From contig MNCI01026223.1 of assembly GCA_015680685.1 (NCBI GenBank), forward strand, positions 156,329-220,328: a stretch of 64,000 nucleotides of DNA, in the 5' to 3' direction. Made by a program: the position numbers and the translations under genes. Shown here in pieces: positions 22,901 through 35,201 of the stretch. This DNA comes from Gnetum montanum (lineage: Eukaryota > Streptophyta > Gnetopsida > Gnetales > Gnetaceae). The notes under the pieces are model-generated. The model did no database searches. It worked only from the letters and a program-made list of their open reading frames with translations, and was not told the origin of the DNA. The stretch's first letter is position 1, and each line of letters begins with the position of its first letter.

Positions 22901-24299
22901 TCCCCACGATGTATCTAATACTTAAATCATTTTTCACAACTCATTACTATTGCCCTAGCCCCTCTTAGTCAATCACACCAATACTGACTAACTTGATCAC
23001 AACCAAGCTGGTCACCATAGGGATAGTCACGATCACAACTATCAAGCTTCATTTCCTACTACACACATTAAAAAAAGAAAGGTAGAACTATGCTTGCACC
23101 TTGGCTACACCTATCAATGCATAGGATACTAATAGCAATGCCACCTAGCAATGAGGGTGTGCCCCATAAATTTCTTTTAAAAAAAGATCCTTGGAATCGT
23201 TGTATTGCATGTTAGCAATCCACGCTATGACATGCAAGGTAGGTTGTGCCATGCATGGCACAAAAGCCCTTCTTCCCCCAAAACTACCAAAAATCAACAA
23301 GAAAATAGAAGCCCCAAAACCTTGAAATTAGTCTTTTCAAATCCAAATGGGATGAAGGTAGCATGCCTTAGCCATGCCTAGCTAAGATAAGGCTTCATCT
23401 ATCCTTTCTAAGAGTAGATTTACCCCAAAAGGACACAAAGTAGCACCTTTCCAAGCCCTAAAGGAGCATCAAAACCTATAATTTTTTCCATATCTTCACT
23501 ATTTTTTTCTTCTTTTTCCTTCCTCCTCCCATAAGTTGCTTGTGCAATTGTTAGTTTCCACTATTGCTGAAGGCTTCTGTTGCCACTAGTGTTGTTGTAC
23601 CGCAACATTAGACACTACCACACACTATAGCCAACCTAGTTGATCCACAATGCCAATAATGGTAATTAAGAAGCCATTGTGCATAACACATGGCATCGCC
23701 AGCAATGACTAATACCATGACTACCATTAGTGCACCACAGGCATTAATAGCAAGAAACCTTCTCTTACCTCCTTCTCCTCTCATATGTGTGTGAGAAAAA
23801 CATAAAATAATAATAATAAAAATTTTGAAGGGCTGGGACCTAGAACTCATTTGGGTGAAGCTAGCACATGCCTAGGTTGCTTCATGATAACCTCCTCTCA
23901 CTCACCTAGTTGTTAGTGGATCTCACATGGCTCCTTGATGCATCCAGCTCACTAGCTCCTCTTCCTCCATGACACCAACATACCATGTGCTAGTTGGCAC
24001 AACATGAACATAAACTCTTTTGCACTAACTTCCATAACTTTAGCACATAGATGTAAATGCCAAAATGATTGTTTTCTCCCCCTCATTTTTAATTTATACC
24101 ACCTTAATCCTCTTAGTTCCTTATTTTAAGTTTCATTTTTCTACCATTTTTTTCCAAACATGTAGAAAAAATAAAGGAACCAGTGCCTTCTCCACATCAT
24201 TCATGATCCCTAGGATACTCATGCTAGGTACACTACTAAGCTCCTCCATCACCTTGGAATTTTCCTAGAAATAGAAATCCCAAACATGCATTGTGCATT

Positions 24300-24720
24300 C
24301 TAGCATAAGCATTAGCATTTGAAATTGAGATTTACAAATTTTTCTAAATCCCCTTCCAAACTTAGAAAAATTTTAAAATCTTCATCATCCTCATTCTTTA
24401 GAAAATTTTCTAGACCTTCTATGCCTATACTTAGAAAATTTTCCTTTTTTCTTCTACCCTATATTAAAGATTTTCTAACTTCCCTATCCTCTTAGCCTAA
24501 ACTTAGAGAAAATTTTTCTGCTCTTTCTTCTATTGTCTCTAAAAATTTTTCTAACTCTTTATTCAAATCCTAGGCTAAGAAAGTTTTCAACTCTTTCCCC
24601 TTAAAATTATTCAAGAAGTTTTTTCTAACTTTTGCCTCTATTATGCAAATAACTTGTAAATTTTTCTAACTTTCTCAAATCTTCATCTTGCCTTATGTAA
24701 TTATTTTTATCTTTCATGCT
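24300..24720. repeat. Degenerate AGAAAATTTTC repeats, second block
   Basis: About eight copies of CTTAGAAAATTTTCTA, itself palindromic (GAAAATTTTC), spaced 35-60 bp, with CTAACTCT spacers. It lies a short way upstream of element F's RT-side coding remnant, the place where arrays sit in copies A, B and D. Confidence 0.5.
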
Positions 24721-24784
24721 TTGTAGTTCATGAGTCCTACCTTACTTCATTGTGTATGTGAACTTCTCATGTTAGAGAAACCCC

Positions 24785-24980
24785 ATGGCCGAATCTCACA
24801 CCATTTTAACAAGGATTTGATTGATTTTTCCCCACTTGATCTCCTAGATTCCAACATTTCTATGCTTGATATCACCAAGGAAGACTTGATTCCTTAAACT
24901 AACCTTTCCTTATTGGATTGTGAACTTGTTCTAACCAAATATCGCTTATTAAAGTTCATCAAAACAAGGAAAAGACCTTA
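24785..24980 (+). pseudogene. Element F coding remnant, left of the E insertion
   Basis: A decayed frame with DFSPLDLLDSNISMLDITKEDLIP lies just left of element E. With one E target copy removed it runs on into the RT lead of F at 53315. By position it matches the acidic lead upstream of RT in copies A, B and D. Very old; similarity is weak. Confidence 0.4.
24976..24980 (+). other. Target-site duplication of element E, left
   Basis: CCTTA, identical to 53310-53314 on the other side of E. A 5-bp duplication is usual for Ty3/gypsy integrases. Confidence 0.8.
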
Positions 24981-25015
24981 TGATGAGCCACGATATCACG
25001 TCCTGCCTCATCTTC

Positions 25016-25023
25016 TATAAATA
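25016..25023 (+). promoter_or_regulatory. TATA box of E 5' LTR
   Basis: CTATAAATAAGAGG, shared with the 3' LTR at 52585-52592. Confidence 0.65.
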
Positions 25024-25156
25024 AGAGGCGACGCCCTTTGTTCCAAGTTAGTTAGACTTAGACCCTTAGCTAGATTCTTGTAGTTTTGTTATTCCAGAGT
25101 TAGAATTATTTCTATGTGCCTGCAGTAGGAGTCATAGAGTGAACGGATCTTTATTT

Positions 25157-25161
25157 NNNNN
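25157..25161. other. Assembly gap (five Ns)
   Basis: Five Ns. Flanks match the E 3' LTR at 52725 and 53027, so roughly 300 bp are absent. Confidence 0.85.
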
Positions 25162-25446
25162 AACTTAGTTAATGAATAGTTAATGTAAGTTAGCCACTTA
25201 GTTCTCTCTCCCTCTCCTTTATTAGCATAAGATATAAAAAATATAAAAGCTACAAAAATCATATACCTCAAGCTTACTTAACCATACAACCATTACAATA
25301 CAAGTAAGTTTGGGAAGACAATGATTCATTAACCCTGAGTGTTTCATTAAGGCGCGTAAGCACTTAGTCATTGGAGTTTGACCAAATCATGCGTTAAATG
25401 CTTGTATTCATATGGTTGAGTATAGGGGTACCTCGCCACTCATCAT

Positions 25447-25464
25447 TGGCGTTGTTGCCAGGGA
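25447..25464 (+). other. Primer binding site of element E (tRNA-Asp type)
   Basis: TGGCGTTGTTGCCAGGGA, one base after the LTR end CA. It differs at three places from TGGCGCCGTTGCCGGGGA, the tRNA-Asp site usual in Athila-type elements. Confidence 0.8.
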
Positions 25465-25589
25465 ATTATTTGTTTGTGCACTACGTAGAACATAGGAAAT
25501 CATTCATATCATCAGAACATTAGAATGAACCCTTAGGGTTAATCAAAGAAAGACAAGACAACAGTACATTGCACACCGAACAAGACAAT

Positions 25590-27518
25590 ATGTCTTCTTC
25601 TTCGCATAAGAGCACTTGACTGCCTAGGACTAACACAAGAGGCAGTCAACAGCATAATACACGTAACCAAGATCCACTAGTTCCTCAACAATTTTGTGTG
25701 GTATATACTCATTCCGATGAGTATGTACCCGATTTCACCTTTATTGTCCACCAAGATGAACAACTGCATTGGAGAGACTTGGATGGTAACATAGTGTTGC
25801 CTCCAGACTAATTAGTCCCCAACATGCTCCTTTGTGCTCTCACACGAATAGGCATGCCACTTCTATACATAGAATATGTTGCATGTGATCATGAAATAAG
25901 CGATTATCATCCCACAAAGGCACAACGTCAAAGGGACTTGCAACAAGAGAGATACCATACATCCTTTAAGGGTAAATGGCCCCATGATGCTCTGCACATT
26001 TTGAGTGAAATTGAGAATGGCGAACCTGCTTCAATAGATTTCCCATGAAACGATGTTCCCCCTCCTGACATTGATCAAGAGGTAGTGTATCAGAACCTCC
26101 ACTCTACTATTCACAACCCTAGTTTTGATACCCATGAACATGAAGTGTTCAACGAGGGAACACGAACACATGATAAGGGCAGACGTTCTGATCGTGATCA
26201 CAATCAAGGCTGAGACCACTGAAGAGAAGGTAGAAAACACCATCATGGCAATGGTTCTCCTTCTTCTTCACCTTCATCATCACCTTCACCCTCTCCTTTA
26301 GTGTCCGGACTCAGTCATAGGGAAACCAATTGTAAGCATAAGGGAATACAAAGTGAAAAACATCGACGAGACAGTCGAGAATGAGGATGAGGGCACTCTA
26401 AGGAATCAATGCATAGAAGAAGGGAGAGTAGGGAACCACATAGACACCATAGACACTATGAATGAGATGATCACGAAGAACCCCTACTCACAACCAGAAG
26501 CATGCTAGATATAACAGAGGCCATAAGAGTTCCAACAAGGCACCAAAAGGATAGTAGGATCAAGAGTTTAGACATGAACAACATCCCACGATTTGAAGAA
26601 GGATACAATGCTAATCTTCAAAATCATTTACAAGCATTCCACGATGCATGTGCCTTGAAAAACATAGAAAATGAATGGAAAAAACTAAAGTTGTTCCCAA
26701 GGACACATATGAAAGAAGCTAAAAGCTGGTACCTATCCTTAGAACTGGAATCCATTCAGAGGTGGAGTACAATGTTAGAACTATTCAATGATAAGTACCA
26801 AATGTACTCCCGAGTGTCTAACCTATGGAAGAAAATCCAAGGATGGAAGCAAGGAAATCATGAACCCTTGGATGCTACCATGAGCCGCTATTACACATGG
26901 GTACATCATTGTCCTAGCCATGGTTATTCGCAGCAGGATCAACTATGCCATCTCATGGATGGACTTAGGCATGAAACAAGAAGAACCCTTGGGACGTATG
27001 CCCAAGGAAGGTTATCGGAGCTTAGGTCTTATCAAATTCATAGATTGCTAGAGCAAGTAGCCAAAGAAGAAGGTGAGCTACGAAAGAGAGAAAGTACGAA
27101 AGAATATAATTGAGATCCTTCCCTCTGAAAAAGGGGAGTGAGATTTTGTGAGGAGGAAGAAGATTCACCACTCGAAGAGATGGTGAATAGGAAAAATTTG
27201 CCTCTCCAAAAGTTAACAACAAAAGTATCGGCAAAGGTAGACCAAAGGTGGGACTCCTTAGATAGTAGGTTTGAAACTGTTCTTAAAATTGTAGAGGAGT
27301 CTAGGGAGCGAGGTAGTGACCACAACAGAAAGAAAAAGAGAGAAGTGGACAATGCACGTAACAAGGGTAAGGGTAAAATAGCCATCATAGAAGAGGTTGT
27401 GGATTCAGACATGGACAATGATGGTGGATGCGAGATATGCCAATACAACCATCCTAAGGGATGTTGCCTAGTGATCTCACATCTACAAGAGTATGGGGTG
27501 TATGCACTCAACCCATGA
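25590..27518 (+). pseudogene. gag: Element E gag
   Basis: ATG at 25590 (MSSSSHKS). An N-terminal part reaches about 26048 (stop), followed by a Ser/Pro- and Arg/His-rich link at about 26220-26480. The capsid-like domain is the open stretch 26502-27113, with PRFEEGYNANLQNHLQAF, WKKLKLFPRTHMKEAKSWY and a YYTWVHHCPSHGYSQQ block, a retrotransposon-gag layout. The C-terminal part, 27138-27518, is Lys/Glu rich and has a zinc-knuckle-like CEICQYNHPKGC. Several stops and a frame change near 27115 break it. Confidence 0.75.
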
Positions 27519-28130
27519 CTAAATAAACGACAAGCACCCCGATGGTTACCTTATCCCCAAGGTAACCCAAAGCAGTTCCACCAACCTTCAACATATTATC
27601 CAAGTGGAACTCCACCACAACCCGTTGAGCAACATCAATAGTGGCAATACCCACAATCATGGGGGATGCCACCACCAAGACAACAATACCCCTATTGGCA
27701 ACCTAACCCATATGGTTACTACATGCAGCATCCAATCTCTCCATGTGACTCTGTTAGTCACGTTACACCACAAAATTACTACCAAGCTTATGAGTATTAT
27801 ATAACTCCTTCTCCTAGGGAAGATAACCCATAAACATACCATCCTTCAAATCCATCTACAGCTCTCACACCAATAGCTCCATTACCACCCACTCCAGTAA
27901 TGCATGGGGAACTCCCTACTCAATCGTAGCAACGTCATGCCACAAGGGTTGTAAATCCTCAACTCGCTATTGGTTCTGACAACTGTATGAAGAAAAAACC
28001 TTTCTTTAGAGCTAACAATCCAACAAAGCCCTTACAACCATAAGTGGTTGAACCTCTGAATGCCTCCCCATCAAATAAGGCTTTAGAGCTCCCTTCGAAC
28101 CAAACACCGATCTCAACGCATACGGTTATG
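27519..28130 (+). pseudogene. Element E gag-protease linker
   Basis: Low-complexity coding remnant rich in Gln, Pro and Tyr (PQGNPKQFHQPSTYY, PWGMPPPRQQYPYWQP style words), broken by stops. It links the zinc knuckle to the protease. No catalytic motif. Confidence 0.5.
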
Positions 28131-28169
28131 TTAACACATGTCGTTACTGACTAGATTAAGGTTGGTCAC

Positions 28170-28620
28170 CTTCCCAGGAAATTATTTGATCCTAGAAACC
28201 CTCTAATATATCTTCAAATCGTTGGGAATGATCCATGCAAAGCTCTTCTGGACTCAGGTTTTGAAGTCAACTTAATATCACAAGAAATGTACAAAGCCTG
28301 GAACCTGCCTCCATTAAGGAAGAGCAATATTCACCTAGAGCTGGTCGACTAGTTCATCACTGTTCCCTTGGGACTGGTGGAGGACATCATCACCACTATG
28401 TGTGAGTGGTCATACCTAGCTGATTTCCTAGTGATACAAGTGAATAATGGTAAAGGGGACTTCCCAATAATAATGGGAAGAGCATGGCTAAGTACTATAG
28501 ATGCACACCTAGGAATCCGTGATCTTTCCCTAGAAATATCTAAGGAGAACACTTTTGGAAAGATTGAGAGGAAGAAGGTTCCATGCATCGCATACAGTGA
28601 TACAAGGTGTAATTGCGTGT
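28170..28620 (+). pseudogene. Element E protease
   Basis: Aspartic protease remnant: LLDSGFEVNLISQEMY with the D-S-G triad at 28251-28259 intact, and later DFPIIMGRAWLSTID, the family's hydrophobic-Gly block. A stop (TAG) at 28350-28352 interrupts it, and TAG ends the frame at 28620. Confidence 0.8.
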
Positions 28621-28766
28621 AGAGATCATGGGTTGTGCAAAGTTTAGCATTGCCTGCATGCAACCGATGTGCACAAGACATTAATATACAAAAGTGCCTG
28701 TACGCAGCAACCACATGACAAGAAAACACCCAGTGGCTGATAGCTGATCAAGAGAGCACCTCACTA

Positions 28767-31727
28767 ATGTTCATGGAAGTAACTGAGGGAATAACTTGCG
28801 CTTACATCGAAAGCATAGATGCACTAGAGCAAGTCCACTGCCAACTTCCAAGCCTTAACCTTGAAAACATCAACTGGGGGAAGTTAGAAATTCCTAAAAT
28901 ATTCAAACAAGAGCCCCTAGAATTCAAATCATTGCCCACTATTCTGGAATATATGATCCTCAAAAATGGAAAACCAGTAATCATCAATACAAGACTTACT
29001 TCCAAACAAAAACGAAGATTGTTGAAAGTGATATACAAGTGGTCAAAAGCCTTTGCCTGGTCATATCCTAAATTAACTAGAATAGATCCTAGGATATGCC
29101 AGCATAGGATTTACACTGACCCCTCCATGAAACCTCAAAAACAATCGTAGAGGCAATTGAACCCAAAATTGAAGCAAGTAGTAAAAGAAGAAATAGAATA
29201 GCTTCTTAAGGCTTGGTTCATATATCCCATTGTTGATAGTGAATGGGTTAGCCCTCTGGTGATCGTGCCTAAAAAGGGAGGAAAATGGAGGATGTGCATA
29301 GATTTTAGGCTACTGAACATGGCAACATTTAAGGATCACTTCCCGTTGCCATTCATTGACCAAGTCTTAGACACCATAGCAGGGCATCACTATTACAGTT
29401 TTCTGGATGGCTATAGTGGATACAATCAAATATGGATAACCCTAGAAGACCAAGCCAAGACAACGTTCATTAGTCCTTAGGGAACATTTACATATAGAAA
29501 AATGTTGTTTGGCTTGTGTAATGCTCCTACCACATTTCAATGCCTAGTTCTAAGCATATTTCAACAGTAGATATGGAGCAGAGTGGAAGTCTTTATGGAA
29601 AACTTCTCCACCTATGGAACAAGTTTTGATCAAGCCTTAGACTAATTAGAGCAAGAGCTGAAAAGATGCGTAGAAACCAACTTAAGGCTCAACTAGTAAA
29701 AAAGCCATTTAATGGTCCAAGAAGGCATAGTACTTGGGCATAAGGTTTCACATGAAGGAATAGAGATATACCTAGATAATCCAAGGAATCACCCGTCAAC
29801 CAGAAACTATCAAAGAAATTTGGTCATTCCTTGGACACACTGGCTACTATAGGAGATTCATTGAGAACTTCTCCAAGATTGCCAAACCATTGGTAGAACT
29901 AACAAAGAAGGATGTACCTTTTGAGTGGACCAAGGAATGTGAATGAACATTCCAAACTTTGAAACAAAAGCTTGTAGAAACTCCCATTCTACAATCTCCT
30001 AACTAGTCCAGACTGTTCCACATAATGACTGATGCATCCAATTATGATTTAGGAGCCGTACTTACATAGTTAGATGACCAAAAATGCTCTTACTCCATCC
30101 ACTGTGCAAGTAGAAGTATCGTCGGTGCATAACTTAACTACCCAACTACAGAGAAAGAATTAATGGCTGTAGTGTTTACACTAGATAAGTTTAGGCACTA
30201 TGTGTTAGGTTACAAATTGTTCATCCACACAGATCATAGTGCAATCTAGTTCCTCATGAACAATCCAATGGTTAGCCCTCGTATTATACAATGGTTGGTA
30301 ATCCTACAAGAGTTTGATCTAACGATGATCAATCAAAAAGGCACCAAAAATGTAGTTGCAGATCATTTATCTCGGTTGCACTGGGACAACAAAGAGGATG
30401 AATATGTAATGTCTGATCATTTTCTTGATGAAGCCCTCTTTGCTGGTGTAGTGAATAACCAACCCATGGAGACAAATTGGTATAGTAGCACTCTTACCTA
30501 TCTCCTTACTCAAAAAACACCACAGGAGCTAGAATTTAGGAAGAAACAACAGTTTCTTCACAGAGCCAAGTACTTCATGGAGATCAATGGACAACTTTAC
30601 AAAGTGTGTCCTAATGGCTTAGTTCGATGGTGCATACCCATGGTAGACCAACTGAGGATCACTATGTGGGGAGAAGAACGGCTATTAAGATCTTGCTTGT
30701 AGGATATTACTAGCCAACATTATTTTGGGATGCCCATCAATTTGTCCAATCTTGTGAGTGCTGCCAGCATGATGGGCGAATGAATACTAGAATGGAGGGT
30801 TTGCAACAATGGATTCAACCTTTAGAACCCTTCATCATTTTGGGAATAGACTTTATGGGGCCCATTACACCAATGTCCAATGGAAAAGCTTACATTGTAG
30901 TTACGGTAGACTTTCTAACAAAATGGGCTGAAGCAGCTACTATTACAGACTACACATCATCTATAGCTGCACAATTTGTGCAACAAAAAATCATAAATAG
31001 GTTTGGTGTGCCACGTGTACTTATCTCGGATAATGGAACACACTTCACAGGTGCAACTTTTTGGAAGTTAATGCAACGCTTAGGGGTTGAACATAAATTG
31101 ACTATACCTTATCACCCCCAAGCTAGCGGACAAGCTGAGGTCACCAATAGGAAGATCACTAAAATATTAACTAAGACAATTAGCAAGTATAGGCGAGATT
31201 GGAGCACTAAATTGAATGATGCTCTTTGGGCATATCGCTCCACCTAGAAACTCCCTATAGGCTACTCTCCCTATGAGTTAGTGTACGGAAAGCTTACAAT
31301 GCTTCCAATTCAAACCAAGCTCTGTATACTATCAATGGCTTGTGACCTCCACCTCGATCTTGATCTAGCACAAAAACAAAGGTTGGAAACTTTAAACGTG
31401 CTAGAAGAAAACTGATTAGCTGCCCTATCATCAAATGAGTTGCACAAGGCATATAACAAGCAACGTCATGACTTGAAGATTCGAAAGGTTAAGTATCAAC
31501 CAGGAGATAAGGTTCTCTACTGGAATCCCACACATGTGCCACAACGCACAAAATTTCAAACACTATGGGAAGGACCTTACATTATTCATAAAACCTTTCC
31601 TTCAGGGGTCATGACCATATACAAACTTGAGAGCCCTGATAAAAGATTGTTAGTCAATGTGCAACAGACCAAACCTTTGCATGAATTTAGAACGATCAGT
31701 GCACACAATACCTCTGAGAAGGGATGA
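28767..31727 (+). pseudogene. pol: Element E RT, RNase H and integrase
   Basis: RT about 28900-29800: SEWVSPLVIVPKKGGKWRMC, DHFPLPFIDQVLD, SFLDGYSGYNQI, then FGLCNAPTTFQ. The catalytic FMDD position reads FMEN (29592-29603), so both Asp are changed. RNase H about 29990-30400: MTDASN, TEKELMAVVFTLDKFRHY, HTDHSAI. Integrase about 30560-31727: CECCQHD zinc half, core Asp in GIDFMGP, Asp in ISDNGTHF, Glu in SGQAEVTNR, then the C-terminal LWEGPYIIHKTF. The integrase D, D and E are kept, and its core is one long frame (30780-31247). Stops such as TAG at 29148-29150 make the polyprotein dead. Confidence 0.9.
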
Positions 31728-32056
31728 CCCTGTTCACTATTTTGGATCTCCTCCTTCTAACTCAGTCATGGGGGAGACAGCCACCTCTACTAACCATTTG
31801 AGGCCCTCAGTTCCTTTTTTAATTTTTTTTACACATTTTTGTTTTACAAATTTCTTTAACTTTTCTTATTTTTGTTTTGCAACATCATTTATACTTTTTC
31901 ATTTCTTTGTGTGATTGTTTGTTTTTGTTTTTATTTTTGTTCTTGTTTTTGTATTTGTTTGTTGTTTTGATTTTGTTAGATTCTTCACCTAATAAGTGCT
32001 CCTGATGGTGGTATGAACTGTATTCTATTGATTGCTGATGTTTGGCTTTTACCTTT
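31728..32056 (+). other. Element E 3' region left of copy D
   Basis: A T-rich stretch (31815-31980, many TTTTTGTTTT words) after integrase, with no gene. It ends in the target bases CCTTT at 32052-32056 used by copy D. Confidence 0.6.
32052..32056 (+). other. Target-site duplication of copy D, left
   Basis: CCTTT, identical to 50861-50865. It fixes both outer edges of copy D's LTRs. Confidence 0.85.
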
Positions 32057-32785
32057 TGTAACAATCGAAAACGTCGATGGCTGGAAAACATTGAGGGGTC
32101 AGCAGGCGTGACAGTTTCGACCCCATACCCTTGGGAGGGCCGTGCTAGGTGTGTGTAGATACAAGACACCCTAAACAGTCTGGTTGATCATACATGGACT
32201 TAATCGGTGTCTATATAGCCTTTTGCAACATATATTTTGGAATAGGAACGAAAATGCGAAGTAATGCTTTAAAGAAAATAAACCAGGAAAATAGTGCAAA
32301 ACGTAATAATAAGTAGGAAATAAAGTGAAATTTAGTTAGAAAAATGCATCACTTCAAAGCTACAAGTTTGCTCTGTCAAGGTGAATATAGTCGGTTGCAT
32401 AACGTGGTGGAGTGTAGAGATCCCGAGAGTAACTAAGACGTGTAGAGCAAAATGGGTTGTGTGCTTGGGCACAGCCTTGGGCGCTGACAATGCAAGGATT
32501 CTACCAAGGTGGTAGAAAGGGAGTGGAGAAAAATGCCAGCTAAAAATACTAACTATTTACAGTGTCAAACAGAAAGCTTACAATGTTTGATGTTACAACG
32601 TGCCAGGAAGAGAACTTGAATGCCAGAGGAAAAGTCGAAGAATCGAAAGAATCTTTGAACTTTTTTAGTGCTGCCTCTTGGAAAAGTTCCCTCTATTGAA
32701 TGTTGCTTGTTGGAAAAAAGTTAAAAAAATTTTAATGCTGCATTTGGGAAACCTTTTCGAACCCTTTGAATGCTGTTTGTTGGGG

Positions 32786-32793
32786 TATTTATA
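32786..32793 (-). promoter_or_regulatory. TATA box of copy D 3' LTR
   Basis: TATAAATA on the minus strand, aligned with the boxes at 49873-49880, 9096 and 19253. Confidence 0.7.
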
Positions 32794-33029
32794 GGACCGA
32801 GGGCACGCAAAATGGGCAGTTTGGATGCCACATGCCTCGGGCCCACATTGACTTGCTGGTGCTGCACCTGCCATGCATGACTATTGGACTTTCATAACCA
32901 TTGTAATGTGAGCCTACCATGCCGTAACTGTGTGCCTGCCATGCCATAATTACACCGTCAACGTCTAGAGACATGTGCTAATGGTTCAATTAGGTGAAGT
33001 GCATTGATGTCGCACAACCACATGCATGC

Positions 33030-33492
33030 CTTGCTATGCTTTGTAGCGTAGTATGCTTGGCATAGCGTAGCATCTTGTCAAGCATTCTGCTACATATGTT
33101 GCATGCTTGCTACGCTATGCTACACTACGTAGCGTAGCAACTGGTCTTAGTCATGAAAGCTTTGCCAATTTGCAAACTTTGCTTCCTGCAATGCACGACT
33201 TAAGGACTTTGCTGATTCTGCCCTTTGAGCTTCCTTCTGTCTCTTCCATAGAATTGCTACGCCTCACTGCGCCATGTAGTTTAACGTAGCATAGTAGCAG
33301 ACATGGTCCGTCACTTTTTGAAGAAAAGGGACATTGTTGAAGAACTTGAAATTGGGCGAGGGGACTGGCTGTGAAGCTATTACCATGCTACGCTACGTCA
33401 CGTGGCATAGTGTAGCATAGCACTTCATTCTGAAATCGTCTTCTAAAGCTTGCTACAATACATAGCGAGATGTAGCGTAGCGTAGCAGACTT
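33030..33492. repeat. Hairpin cluster in copy D 3' LTR
   Basis: Five inverted repeats at about 33038-33074, 33106-33141, 33254-33294, 33388-33422 and 33450-33486. The second reads TGCTACGCTATGCTACACTA-CGTAGCGTAGCA. Order and spacing match the D 5' LTR at 50115-50585. Confidence 0.75.
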
Positions 33493-33763
33493 CATGACTT
33501 AAAAAACTTGCCAAATTGTTTCATGCATCTAGAATGCTGTTGCCAACTCCATGCATCCTCTCTGAGTAGGCCATTGGCTGGGTAGGCTACTTAGGTGGAT
33601 AGGCAGGATGATCTGTAGAGCCTATTTTCACCTAAAGTAGAAAATTTTCTGAACTGGCCGACCTAAACTCAGGATATTCTCCTCCTAAAGAACTGTCGTG
33701 ATGCTATGCGAATTACAAGGCCTAGTGAAGCGAGAATGACCCCGCATTTTTTAACATGTTTCA

Positions 33764-33780
33764 TTGGTCCCTCTTTGTTG
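33764..33780 (-). other. Polypurine tract of copy D
   Basis: Minus strand CAACAAAGAGGGACCAA directly before TGAAACA, same word as in copies A and B. Confidence 0.8.
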
Positions 33781-34828
33781 ACGTTTAGAGAATAGGCTCG
33801 ATAGATGTTGGCAAAGAAAATGAAACACAGCAATAGGCAAAATGCTGAAGTTGTCACTCGTGAGTGTCGAGATGTCGCTTGGCTGTACTTGAGAGTGTTG
33901 CATTGGTTTTGTAGAGGTTAAGGTAAAGAGAAAAGATGATGTTTAGTAGAGTCCCTCATCAGAGTGCTCTGAGGGGCTTGTTTGCATTTTAATCTTTGGC
34001 TGACGCTGTTCTTCAACCTCTCGTAGGACAGGAATTTCCTTCGTGGGATGAGTTACGTTACATCTGCGAAGGGTTTTAACCTTCCTACAGATGTGTTCCA
34101 TGTGGTGAGCTATGTTATGCACATCATGTAACTTGCACTGGTTTTTCCCAGGTGGCGAGCTGTGTTACGTGCGCCATGGGAGTTTGCACTCTGTAGTAGC
34201 CAAGCTAGTCGAGGCACTCGCTTCGCGACGTGATAGCATTTGCTGCTGTGGCAAGACGTGCCCGCAGGAGCAAAGGTCTTGCTGGCTACAGACATTGGTG
34301 AAGCCCTTGGACACCTATGTTGGTACACAGTGTCTAAGGCAAGAAGACCAGCAATGGTCTTGGTAGCGTCGGCGTGGAGGAACTGGCCTCGAAGGTGTCG
34401 GGAGTTACTATGGATGCAGATGCTCTAGAATCCCTGCCAAAGGCATGCACTCTCAGTTCAGCTACGGGATCAACTACCAAATAGCTAACCATCGTGTGAG
34501 CTAAGGCATTAGTAGAGGGTTGGAGAGTAACAATATTGTAGCTTGGCCATAATACTGTCAAAACTCCAAATGTGGGAACTAGCCTAGGAACTACTGTCGG
34601 GGTGATGGGTTGTGGCAACGATAGGTTCAAAGGGCCAGTATAATCTCATACAACATCTTCAGATGGTCAGCATGATGCCAAGGGTGGTGGCATCACGTAT
34701 GTCCCAGACTACATTTTCATTACATCATGAACTACGTTCTAGAGCTGCGATGTCCCACCCACACGTCAGCATCGTGCATGCTCATCTGATGCGTACTCGC
34801 CGTAGGTGCATGCTAGGGATGTGACATG
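33781..34828 (-). other. Copy D 3' untranslated region
   Basis: Aligns in reverse with 7022-8095 of copy A, from TGTCACATCCCTAGCATGC at its array side to the polypurine tract. No conserved frame. Confidence 0.6.
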
Positions 34829-34829
34829 A

Positions 34830-35195
34830 ACCCAGCTTAAGGTCTTGGTAGACCGTGTGCTAGTTTAAGGTCCCAGCAGACCATTGTGCTAGTTTAAAGT
34901 CTCAGCAAATCGTACATGCCAGTTTATCATCGTAGCGGACGTGCCGTGCCAGTTTATAGTCATAGTGGACTAACAATGCCAGTTTTACGTTGTAGTGGAT
35001 GGTTGCCTCCAATTTAACGTTGTAGCGAACATTGCTTAATGTCATTAGTTTATTGTCATTGTGAACATTCCTTAGTGCTGTTAGTTTACTGTCATTGTGG
35101 ACAGTGCTTGGTGCAACTACTAGTTTATCATCGTAGTAGACGGTGCTCGATGCGACTGCCAGTTTATCGTCGAAGTGGACTGTTGCAATTGCTGT
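34830..35195. repeat. Minisatellite array 3 of copy D
   Basis: On the plus strand GCTAGTTTAAGGTCNNAGCAGACC and CCAGTTTATCGTCGNAGYGGAC units, about ten, spaced 30-50 bp, straight after the pol stop. It is the reverse-strand view of the arrays after integrase in A and B. Confidence 0.8.
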
Positions 35196-35201
35196 CGTGC
35201 T

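Larger units (their letters stand above)
21526..24780. other. AT-rich unassigned stretch
   Basis: No gene that I can support. The sequence is poor in CpG and rich in AAAATTTT words. Short minus-strand frames (e.g. 23850-23608) lack any domain I know. Its right part may be the upstream half of old element F. Confidence 0.5.
24981..25445 (+). repeat. 5' LTR of element E, with assembly gap
   Basis: Starts TGATGAGC, ends ACTCATCA. TATAAATA box at 25016-25023. Against the 3' LTR it lacks about 32 bp near 24996 and about 300 bp at the run of five Ns (25157-25161). The Ns therefore stand for missing sequence, and the true LTR is close to the 792 bp of its partner. Confidence 0.88.
32057..33763 (-). 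repeat. 3' LTR of copy D
   Basis: 1707 bp. On the minus strand it starts TGAAACATG and ends GATTGTTACA. TATA box (minus) at 32793-32786. The left edge abuts target CCTTT; the right edge abuts the polypurine tract. Confidence 0.9.

Noticed and set aside
23608-23850. 80-codon minus-strand frame with a hydrophobic stretch.
   Set aside because: Isolated, no neighbours or domain, in AT-rich repeat DNA; length expected by chance.
31885-32169. Lys/Asn-rich minus-strand frame.
   Set aside because: It comes from the T-rich 3' stretch of element E and crosses into copy D's LTR; no gene.
33030-33492. The repeated palindromes as a CRISPR array or as satellite.
   Set aside because: Spacing is irregular, they lie within LTRs of a plant retrotransposon, and there are no unique equal-length spacers.
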